A DNA stretch of 5,751 bases, from assembly GCA_945929285.1 (NCBI GenBank), contig CAMEOC010000085.1:1-5751 (forward strand), written 5' to 3'. Below, one piece after another: positions 1-5,751 of this stretch (its first letter is position 1; every line of letters begins with the position of its first letter). Below the pieces are notes generated by a model. That model did not search any database. It was given only the letters and a program-made list of their open reading frames with translations, and was not told where the DNA came from. The translations under genes and the position numbers were made by a program. Source of the DNA: an uncultured Mucispirillum sp. (GTDB lineage: Bacteria > Chrysiogenota > Deferribacteres > Deferribacterales > Mucispirillaceae).

Positions 1-83
1 AACAACCACTTTTTTATTTATTTAATTTTTCGCAATCGTTTTTAGATTTTACCTACATGTAAAGTGAATATACTATATAAAAG
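1..83. other. Non-coding AT-rich tail downstream of purL
   Basis: No reading frame or RNA gene is visible here. On the minus strand, after the purL stop, TTTAC and GTAAA can pair across a 6-nt loop (about 48-63) and contain the palindrome TACATGTA (54-61). No T-run follows, so this is not a convincing intrinsic terminator. The only ATG on the minus strand (56-58) is followed at once by TAG. Confidence 0.5.
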
Positions 84-3000
84 CTATTTTTCACCTGTAA
101 AATATTTTGCACCAGCTTCAAAAAGCCTTTGGTCCATATTGCCATACTGGTTATTTATATGCACACCGTTACCAACCCTTTCACTATGACCCATTTTACC
201 TAAAGCTCTGCCACAAGGGGAGCAGATACCTTCTATTGCCATATCTGAGCCATTTGGGTTAAAAGGTGAAGCCATTGTTATATTACCTTCTAAATCTGTA
301 TATTGAAATAACACCTGACCATTTTCAAAAAGTTTATCTATTAATGGTTTTGGAGCAGTAAACCTACCCTCACCATGGGAAACAGGCACAATATCAATTT
401 CACCAATTTCCCTTAAATTCATCCAAGGTGAGTTAAGAGATGTTACCCTTGTATGCACCATTTGGGAAACATGGCGGCCTATTTTATTAAATGATAATGT
501 AGCATCTTCTGCTGTTAAATCACAAATATGGCCGTAAGTTAATATACCTGTTTTAATAAGAGCCTGAAAACCATTGCATATACCAATAATTAAACCATCT
601 CTTTTATTAATTAAATCATCAACTGCCTGCCTAACTTTAGCATGTTTTAATACAGAAACATAAAATTTACCAGAACCTTCAGGCTCATCACCTGCACTAA
701 ATCCACCAGGCAATACTAATATTTGTGATTTATTAATAATATCAGCAAATTCATTACAAGAAGCCACGGCATCTTCTGTTGTCATATTTCTAAAAATAAA
801 TGGTTCTACTTCTTTGCTGCCTGCTTTTTCAAAAATACGCTTTGTATCGTATTCACAGTTTGTGCCAGGCAGTGTAAGCACAGCAACAGAAGGTTGAACT
901 TTTACATTAGCACATTTTAAACTACTTCTTTTGTGGTAATCTCTTTTTTCAATAATATTATTTTCTGCTTGATAAAAACTTGGGAAAATATACTCTAAAG
1001 GTTTTTGCCATGTTAAAAGCATATTTTCTATATTAACCACTTCATTATTAAATGTTACTTCATTTTTACTATTAATATCTGCAATTTCTAAAATATTTTT
1101 CACACCGCTTAATGTATAGCCTTTTTTAGTTTGAATTATAAAGCTGCCGTAATATGGGAATGTTAAATCTTTTAACTCTAAACCTTTAATATTAAAGCCA
1201 ACCATATTACCAAAAGCCATTTTAGATAAAGCTTCAATTATACCGCCACTTGTTATGGCATATACGGCTGTTACCACTTTATCAGATATTAATTTTTCCA
1301 ATGCTTTTAAGTTTTCTTTAAAAGATGCTGTATCTATTAAATCATTTTTTAAAATATTTGTTTTTAGAAAGTAAATATTGCCACCATTATGTTCTAACTG
1401 GTTTGTAGTTACATACTCTAAATCAGAAGGAGCAACCGCAAAAGATATTAATGTAGGTGGTACATTAATTTCCCTGCCTGTAACACTATCTTTAAATGTG
1501 CCAGACATACTGTCTTTTCCACCAATGGCTGCAAGCCCTAAATCAGTTTGGGCTTTTAATGCACCAAGAAGTGATGCAACAGGTTTTCCCCACCTTTTTT
1601 CATCATGAGATAATCTTTCAAAATACTCTTGAAAAGAAAGGCGAATATCTTGTAATTTACCACCTGTTGCTGCAATTTTTGAAACAGATTCTATTACAGC
1701 ATAATATGCACCGTGAAATGGGCTCCATTCCATAATAAATGGGTTATAACCTGAAGCCATAATGGAAACAGTTGTGGTATCTCCTTTTAATACTGGTATT
1801 TTTGCAACCATCGCTTGAGCTGGTGTATTTCCTGTTTTTCCACCAAATGGAGTAACAACCGTTGAAGCACCAATAGATGAATCAAACATTTCCACAAGAC
1901 CTTTTTGGGAGCATATATTTAAGTCTGATAATGTATTTACAACCATTTCACTAAAAGATGTTTCTGCCTGTTTATTTGTATATTCTGTTTTTTGCGGGTT
2001 AGAAATATAGGCATTTTCACGCCTTAAAGCACCTGCACTATCTAAAAACTCCCGTGAAATATCTACAATTAATTTACCGTTATGAAACATTTGAAGCCTT
2101 TTCTTATCTGTTACTTTTGCAACAGGTGTAGCTTCTAAATTTTCTTTTTTACACTCTGCAATAAAAGCATCTACATCATCTTTATGGACAACAACAGCCA
2201 TACGCTCCTGTGATTCAGACAAGGCTATTTCTGTTCCTGTAAGCCCTTCATATTTTTTAGGCACTTTATTTAAGTCTATTTCTAAACCATCAGATAACTC
2301 ACCTATGGCAACACCTACACCGCCTGCACCAAAGTCGTTACATTTTTTAATAAGTTTAGAAACATTTTCATTTCTAAAAAGCCTTTGTATTTTATGTTCT
2401 TCTGGAGCATTACCTTTTTGCACTTCTGCCCCACATATTTCAATGGAAGATGCATCATGTTCTTTTGATGAGCCTGTTGCACCGCCAACACCATCTCTAC
2501 CTGTTCTGCCACCTAATAATATAATCTCATCACCAGGCTCTGGAGTTAACCTTGTAACAGCTCTTTTAGGGCATGCACCAATAGCTGCACCAGTTTCTAG
2601 TCGTTTTGCCACAAAACCATCATGGTAAAATTCCTGCACATAGCCTGTTGTAAGCCCTATTTGATTACCATAAGAAGAAAAACCCTTTGCAGCATCCTGC
2701 ACTATTTTCCTTTGAGAAAGTTTTTTACCCTTTAAAAAATCTTCCACTGGTTTTCTAGGGTCTGCAGCACCTGTTATTCTCATAGACTGGTAAACATAAG
2801 CTCTACCTGAAAGTGGATCGCGTATTGCACCACCTACACAAGTGGCTGCACCTCCAAACGGCTCTATTTCTGTTGGGTGGTTATGGGTTTCATTTTTAAA
2901 CTGTAAAAGCCAAGGCTCTTTTTTGCCATCAACATTTACATCTATTTCAATGGAGCAGGCATTATTTTCTTCACTTTGTTCTAAATTTTCAAGTAAACCT

Positions 3001-3863
3001 TTTCTTTTAGCATCTCTTGCACCAATGATTGCCATATCCATAAGGCTTACTGGTTTTGAAGATATTTTATCCCCGTATATTTCACTGCGAAGGTTATAAT
3101 AATTTTCTAAACTTTCTTGGAAAAGTTTACTGTATTTACCTTCTTCTATCTCTATTTTATCTAAAATAGTATTAAATGTGGTGTGCCTGCAATGGTCAGA
3201 CCAGTATGTATCTAAAAGCCTAAGCTCTGTTTCTGTTGGGTTTCTTTTTTCCTGATTTTTAAAATAATCTTGAGAAAATTTTATATCATCAATATTCATA
3301 GCAAGCCCCATATTAGATATAGTTTTAGCAAGCTCATCATCATTAAAATTTATAAAATTTTCAAGAACTTTCACTTCTTCTGGAGGTAATATTTTTAGTG
3401 ATAAAGTAGAAGGTATTTCTTCTGCTGCTATTCTTTGGTCAATACTATTTACCATTACAGATATTATTTTATTAAGCTGTTCTTTAGAAATTTCACCATG
3501 TAAAACATAAGTTTTTGCACAACGGACAATAACATTTTCAGCACCAGTGATAACTTTTATACACTGTTCTGCACTATCTGCCCTTTGGTCATACTGCCCT
3601 GGTAAATATTCCACAGAAAAATATGTGTTATTTTCAAAGGGAAATTTATCTTTATAAATATCATCTACCATAGGCTCTGCAAAGACTGTATAAAGTGTAT
3701 TTTCTATTTGAACATCTGTTAGGCCTTCCACATCATATCTATTTAATATAACAAGGCCAGATATTCCTTTAATATTTTCATCATTTTTAAGCATATTTAA
3801 GATTTTGTCTGCTTCTACTGCATGTTCACTTCTTTTTGTAACATAAATACGTTTTACAGCCAT
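84..3863 (-). CDS. purL: Phosphoribosylformylglycinamidine synthase (FGAM synthase), single-chain form
   Basis: This cytoplasmic enzyme converts FGAR, ATP and glutamine to FGAM, ADP, phosphate and glutamate in de novo purine synthesis. The 1259 residues read in the usual order. A PurS-like N-terminal region covers about 1-150. The linker carries YWSDHCRHTTF (220-230). The first synthetase half has NETHNHP (324-330), GGRTGRDGVGGA (451-462), FGAGGVG (511-517) and SESQERM (549-555). The second half has GGKTGNTPAQA (674-684) and IGGKDSMSGTF (780-790). The class I glutaminase domain starts near 993, with LPGGFSAGDE (1051-1060), the nucleophile Cys1096 in GICNGFQ, HGEGRF (1163-1168) and the His1226/Glu1228 pair in GHSER, so the triad is intact. 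Length and motif spacing suggest the clade found mainly in Clostridia and streptococci (TIGR01857-like, from memory) rather than the proteobacterial 1295-residue form. The ATG start has a strong Shine-Dalgarno sequence 7 nt upstream; the stop is TAG. No frameshift is seen. No other pur gene lies in the window. Confidence 0.97.
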   Translation of the reverse strand: MAVKRIYVTKRSEHAVEADKILNMLKNDENIKGISGLVILNRYDVEGLTDVQIENTLYTVFAEPMVDDIYKDKFPFENNTYFSVEYLPGQYDQRADSAEQCIKVITGAENVIVRCAKTYVLHGEISKEQLNKIISVMVNSIDQRIAAEEIPSTLSLKILPPEEVKVLENFINFNDDELAKTISNMGLAMNIDDIKFSQDYFKNQEKRNPTETELRLLDTYWSDHCRHTTFNTILDKIEIEEGKYSKLFQESLENYYNLRSEIYGDKISSKPVSLMDMAIIGARDAKRKGLLENLEQSEENNACSIEIDVNVDGKKEPWLLQFKNETHNHPTEIEPFGGAATCVGGAIRDPLSGRAYVYQSMRITGAADPRKPVEDFLKGKKLSQRKIVQDAAKGFSSYGNQIGLTTGYVQEFYHDGFVAKRLETGAAIGACPKRAVTRLTPEPGDEIILLGGRTGRDGVGGATGSSKEHDASSIEICGAEVQKGNAPEEHKIQRLFRNENVSKLIKKCNDFGAGGVGVAIGELSDGLEIDLNKVPKKYEGLTGTEIALSESQERMAVVVHKDDVDAFIAECKKENLEATPVAKVTDKKRLQMFHNGKLIVDISREFLDSAGALRRENAYISNPQKTEYTNKQAETSFSEMVVNTLSDLNICSQKGLVEMFDSSIGASTVVTPFGGKTGNTPAQAMVAKIPVLKGDTTTVSIMASGYNPFIMEWSPFHGAYYAVIESVSKIAATGGKLQDIRLSFQEYFERLSHDEKRWGKPVASLLGALKAQTDLGLAAIGGKDSMSGTFKDSVTGREINVPPTLISFAVAPSDLEYVTTNQLEHNGGNIYFLKTNILKNDLIDTASFKENLKALEKLISDKVVTAVYAITSGGIIEALSKMAFGNMVGFNIKGLELKDLTFPYYGSFIIQTKKGYTLSGVKNILEIADINSKNEVTFNNEVVNIENMLLTWQKPLEYIFPSFYQAENNIIEKRDYHKRSSLKCANVKVQPSVAVLTLPGTNCEYDTKRIFEKAGSKEVEPFIFRNMTTEDAVASCNEFADIINKSQILVLPGGFSAGDEPEGSGKFYVSVLKHAKVRQAVDDLINKRDGLIIGICNGFQALIKTGILTYGHICDLTAEDATLSFNKIGRHVSQMVHTRVTSLNSPWMNLREIGEIDIVPVSHGEGRFTAPKPLIDKLFENGQVLFQYTDLEGNITMASPFNPNGSDMAIEGICSPCGRALGKMGHSERVGNGVHINNQYGNMDQRLFEAGAKYFTGEK

Positions 3864-3870
3864 TTCAATA

Positions 3871-3877
3871 CACCTCT
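3871..3877 (-). promoter_or_regulatory. Ribosome binding site of purL
   Basis: On the minus strand AGAGGTG lies 7 nt before the ATG of purL, a near-consensus Shine-Dalgarno sequence at ideal spacing. It fixes the start of purL and is stronger than the sites in front of exbD and tonB. Confidence 0.85.
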
Positions 3878-3895
3878 GTGGTATTTGAGTTCATT

Positions 3896-3929
3896 AAAAA
3901 AATTAATTATAATGAAATTTAATTTTTTT
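3896..3929. repeat. AT-only inverted repeat around the purL -10 box; possible weak terminator
   Basis: Perfect 11-bp arms (AAAAAAATTAA at 3896-3906 and its complement at 3919-3929) enclose a 12-nt loop that contains most of the TATAAT box. Read on the minus strand the hairpin ends in seven T residues, so it could act as a weak terminator for transcripts leaving the tonB-like gene. The stem has no G or C, so its stability would be low, and it may simply reflect base composition. Confidence 0.35.
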
Positions 3930-3933
3930 TCAA
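3906..3933 (-). promoter_or_regulatory. Predicted sigma-70-type promoter of purL
   Basis: The minus strand has TTGAAA at 3933-3928 (five of six matches to the -35 consensus) and a perfect TATAAT at 3911-3906, separated by 16 bp. The expected transcription start is near 3899, giving a 5' leader of about 35 nt. That leader is too short for a purine riboswitch. A-tracts upstream of the -35 (about 3944-3970) resemble an UP element. The promoter lies in the gap between the tonB-like stop codon and purL, so purL can be expressed independently of the upstream operon. In such AT-rich DNA chance matches to TATAAT are common, but both boxes together at correct spacing and in the expected place make this credible. 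Confidence 0.7.
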
Positions 3934-3943
3934 ATAGTATTTG
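3931..3943. repeat. Short palindrome overlapping the purL -35 box, possible operator
   Basis: CAAATAGTATTTG is a perfect palindrome with 6-bp arms around a central G, and its first three bases fall within the predicted -35 hexamer of purL. A regulator bound here would block the promoter. It does not match the E. coli PurR operator or the Bacillus PurBox as I know them. The partly overlapping stretch 3932-3949 can form an alternative 6-bp stem (AAATAG pairing with CTATTT). No regulator can be named, and chance is a real alternative. Confidence 0.3.
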
Positions 3944-3970
3944 CTATTTTTTCTAAATTTTTAAGATTTT

Positions 3971-4924
3971 TTATTTTTGGACTTTAAAATACATGGTGAT
4001 TTGGGCAAAATCATCCCTATCCTCTATTATAGCATCAAACTTCATATTGTTTACATAATCATAAGCTAACTTTTCCACATCCACACTGCTTCTTGTAAGA
4101 AAAGTTATGTTATATGTATTACCTTTTTTATCAATATTAAATTTTAAGGTAACATATGTATCATTTGCAAGAGCAAATACCGGATCTTTTGGCACATATA
4201 AAACTTTCCTATTACCAGTTGGAGCAATATCAAAATTATATAAGTTTGTGTTGCTGTTATTATTTGCTGCTATGCTGGATTGTGCTTCTTTTTGCACCTG
4301 CCCTGCAAGGTCATTGGTTACATTATCACTTTTTTGGGCTGTTTCATTACTTTTTAAGGAAGCAAGCTCATTTGCAATATCTATGTCCCTTTTATTTTCA
4401 ACCATTTCATTTTTTATATTAGGCTTTGGTATATCTGGCACTTTTATTTCTGGAATATCCATATTATTAGTAAGGGGTACACTTATATCTGGTAAAATAA
4501 GCGGGTCATCTGCCCCTTTTGGTCTAAAAGGTTTTTCTTCTATTTGACTTTCTTTAGCTTCTTTTACTTCACTTGCTTTTTTCTGTTCTTTTTGTGTTTT
4601 TGCAGCATTATTATTAACTGATATTTTTTTATCTGAAGCATTATTTGCTGTTTGCTTTACATTATTTTTTGTGGGTTTATTTTCTTTAACTGCTTGATTT
4701 TTTGTATTATTTTTAGCAGTTTCTTTTTCCACAGGTATATTTTTCTTCTCCACCACTTTTTCAGGTTTTGGAGCTTCCTTTTTTTGCAATTCTTCTTTTT
4801 TAATATCTACTACTGTAACAGGCACAATTTCATTTTTCTTTAATTGCTTTTCAGGTAAAGGTAAAAGCAGTATACCAATATGCACAATAATAGAAAAAAC
4901 CAAAACAACAGCAAATAATCTCAC
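3971..4924 (-). CDS. tonB: TonB-family energy transducer, periplasm-spanning
   Basis: The product probably links the ExbB-ExbD motor to outer-membrane receptors. From the GTG at 4924 it is 317 residues. One membrane segment covers about 2-24 and contains S11-x-x-x-H15, matching the conserved Ser/His of the TonB anchor (E. coli S16/H20). Next comes a low-complexity periplasmic linker of about 210 residues: Lys/Glu/Pro-rich, then Lys/Asn-rich, then a Pro/Ile stretch near 142-171 (LPDISVP, MDIPEIKVPDIPKP). The C-terminal domain (about 236-317) has GNRKVLYVPKDP followed by VTLKFNIDKKG, the TonB beta-strand/turn pattern. The GTG start is preferred because AAAGGA (4936-4941) lies 11 nt upstream and the start sits 7 bp after the exbD stop. 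A TTG at 4954 would add ten residues and overlap exbD by 23 bp, without a visible ribosome site. TolA is a less likely alternative, since no Tol-Pal gene is visible and the C-terminal strands look TonB-like. Family call is firm; the specific substrate is unknown. Confidence 0.82.
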   Translation of the reverse strand: MRLFAVVLVFSIIVHIGILLLPLPEKQLKKNEIVPVTVVDIKKEELQKKEAPKPEKVVEKKNIPVEKETAKNNTKNQAVKENKPTKNNVKQTANNASDKKISVNNNAAKTQKEQKKASEVKEAKESQIEEKPFRPKGADDPLILPDISVPLTNNMDIPEIKVPDIPKPNIKNEMVENKRDIDIANELASLKSNETAQKSDNVTNDLAGQVQKEAQSSIAANNNSNTNLYNFDIAPTGNRKVLYVPKDPVFALANDTYVTLKFNIDKKGNTYNITFLTRSSVDVEKLAYDYVNNMKFDAIIEDRDDFAQITMYFKVQK

Positions 4925-4931
4925 AGATATA

Positions 4932-5330
4932 TTATTCCTTTGTAGCAATAGCAAACTTTGTATAATCTACACTTTTTGCCTTATCTATAACAAATACAAC
5001 TTTGCCATGCATTGCTTTTTCATCAGCTTCAATAATAACAGTTGCTTCTGGGTGAATATCTTTTAAAGTTTTAAGCCTTGATTCAAGTTCCTCATCTTTA
5101 ATGGCTTCACCATCAATATATAAAGCACCTGCACTATCCACAGCCACACGGATATTCTTTTTATCTTCCACTGCTTCCCCTTTTGCTTTTGGAAGGTCCA
5201 TTTTAATGGATGATGGGGTTACAAATGATGTGGTTACTGCAAAAAATATAAGCAGAATAAAAACAATATCAATAAGTGGCGTAATATTTATAATAATATT
5301 TGTATCTCTTTTTGTATCACGAAAACGCAT
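4932..5330 (-). CDS. exbD: ExbD/TolR-family biopolymer transport protein
   Basis: This inner-membrane protein pairs with ExbB to form the proton-driven motor that energises TonB. It has 132 residues, normal for the family. A short basic cytoplasmic N-terminus (MRFRDTKRD) leads into one membrane helix at about 16-35 with the signature INITPLIDIVFILLIFF. Asp21 in it corresponds to the essential membrane aspartate (D25 in E. coli ExbD). The periplasmic domain (about 45-132) includes IRVAVDSAGALYIDGE and ATVIIEADEKAMHGKVV, typical ExbD/TolR strands, and ends in FAIATKE. The ATG is 11 bp after the exbB stop. The sequence before it (TGGTAATATT) has no clear Shine-Dalgarno site, so translation may depend on coupling to exbB. 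TolR cannot be excluded on sequence alone, but the downstream TonB-like gene favours ExbD. Confidence 0.93.
   Translation of the reverse strand: MRFRDTKRDTNIIINITPLIDIVFILLIFFAVTTSFVTPSSIKMDLPKAKGEAVEDKKNIRVAVDSAGALYIDGEAIKDEELESRLKTLKDIHPEATVIIEADEKAMHGKVVFVIDKAKSVDYTKFAIATKE
4936..4941 (-). promoter_or_regulatory. Ribosome binding site favouring the GTG start of tonB
   Basis: AAAGGA on the minus strand straddles the exbD stop region and lies 11 nt before the GTG at 4922-4924. The spacing is slightly long. The upstream TTG alternatives at 4954 and 4948 have no purine-rich site at proper spacing, so this motif argues for the shorter protein. Confidence 0.5.
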
Positions 5331-5341
5331 AATATTACCAT

Positions 5342-5751
5342 TTATTTTTCATCTTTAAATAATAAGTTCATAACTTCAGATGATGCTTTTTCCAAATCAT
5401 TTCCTATGGTATCTGCCTTTGCTTTTGCTATAAAATAAAATATTTGGGCAGGAATAGCCACCACAAGCCCTGCAGCAGTAGTTAATAATGCCTCAGCAAT
5501 ACCAGAAGATAATGCTTCTGCATTGCCTGTGCCTTGTAATGCTATTACATCAAATATCTTAATCATACCTAAAACTGTTCCTAAAAGCCCTAAAAGTGGA
5601 GCAATAGCCACAATAGTTTGTAGTGATGGTAAATATTTATCTAGTTTTGAAGCTTCTATTCTACCAGATTCTTCTGCCACTTCTAAAAGCCTTGAAAGAG
5701 GTAAATCTGTATTAGATATAATAGATTCTGAAATTCTTGCAAGGGCAGAAT
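5342..5751 (-). CDS. exbB: ExbB (MotA/TolQ/ExbB proton channel family), 5' end outside the window
   Basis: ExbB is the multi-spanning inner-membrane subunit that conducts protons with ExbD and drives TonB. The frame is open to the window edge, and 135 codons plus the TAA stop are visible. The missing part should hold the start and the first membrane helix. The visible part begins in the cytoplasmic loop, then the second helix (about residues 42-66 of the visible part) with APLLGLLGTVLGMIKIF, then the third (about 84-108) with GIAEALLTTAAGLVVAIPAQ. The Thr in GLLGT and the Glu and Thr in AEALLTT match pore residues T148, E176 and T181 of E. coli ExbB. A GTG at 5678-5680 could be taken as a start, but it lies inside the cytoplasmic domain and family-like sequence continues upstream, so it is an internal Val. 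The gene heads the exbB-exbD-tonB operon in this window. Confidence 0.93.
   Translation of the reverse strand, partial: SALARISESIISNTDLPLSRLLEVAEESGRIEASKLDKYLPSLQTIVAIAPLLGLLGTVLGMIKIFDVIALQGTGNAEALSSGIAEALLTTAAGLVVAIPAQIFYFIAKAKADTIGNDLEKASSEVMNLLFKDEK

Noticed and set aside
30..63. Terminator downstream of purL
   Set aside because: Only 4-5 bp stems can be drawn (AATC/GATT, TTTAC/GTAAA), and neither is followed by a T-run on the minus strand.
2305..2628. Plus-strand open frame of 107 codons inside purL
   Set aside because: It is antisense to conserved PurL motifs, has Pro/Ser-rich nonsense-like composition, no ribosome site and no recognisable domain.
3864..3899. Purine (guanine/adenine) riboswitch in the purL leader
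   Set aside because: The leader predicted from the promoter is only about 35 nt and shows no conserved purine aptamer core.
3932..3949. Intrinsic terminator for the tonB operon formed by AAATAG and CTATTT
   Set aside because: The stem is only 6 bp, almost all A/T, and on the minus strand it is followed by A residues, not a T-run. The T-run is on the plus-strand side, where no gene ends.
4107..4547. Plus-strand open frame of 146 codons opposite tonB, rich in Phe and Leu
   Set aside because: Its hydrophobic look is the complement of the Lys/Asn/Glu-rich codons of the TonB linker. No promoter or ribosome site supports it.
5342..5680. A short 112-residue ExbB starting at GTG 5680
   Set aside because: The frame stays open upstream to the window edge, the upstream residues (such as the segment LPLSRLLEVAEESG) fit the ExbB cytoplasmic loop, and the first membrane helix would be missing.

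Overview
This AT-rich window carries four genes, all on the minus strand. Read in the direction of transcription (high to low coordinates) they are the 3' part of exbB, then exbD, then a tonB-like gene, and, after a 107-bp promoter-bearing gap, a complete purL. An 83-bp non-coding tail follows purL to the window edge. No RNA gene, insertion sequence, CRISPR array or phage gene is visible.

The first block (about 3971-5751) encodes a proton-motive-force-driven energy transduction complex. ExbB (MotA/TolQ/ExbB family, 5' end outside the window) and ExbD form the inner-membrane proton-channel motor. The TonB-like protein has one N-terminal membrane anchor, a long Lys/Asn/Pro-rich periplasmic linker and a C-terminal TonB-type domain, and would carry the motor's work to outer-membrane receptors. 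The genes are 7-11 bp apart (using the preferred GTG start of tonB) and almost certainly form one operon. This implies a diderm organism with an outer membrane.

The second block (84-3863) is a 1259-residue single-chain phosphoribosylformylglycinamidine (FGAM) synthase, the fourth step of de novo purine synthesis. It fuses the PurS-like, PurL-like and PurQ-like parts and looks like the form common in Clostridia and streptococci. It has its own near-consensus promoter (TTGAAA, 16-bp spacer, TATAAT) and a good Shine-Dalgarno sequence, so it appears to be transcribed separately from the exbB-exbD-tonB operon. The gap also holds two AT-only or AT-rich inverted repeats around the promoter, which could be regulatory or a weak terminator, or could be chance in such AT-rich DNA.

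The source is likely a low-GC, outer-membrane-bearing bacterium. A host-associated member of the Deferribacterota (Mucispirillum-like) would fit the combination of low GC, the TonB style and a Firmicutes-style PurL, but that is a guess from memory and other low-GC diderms remain possible. Nothing here points to a new biological system. The points worth a second look are the mismatch between a clostridial-type PurL and a diderm neighbourhood, the divergent TonB C-terminal domain, the tonB start codon, and the structure of the purL promoter.
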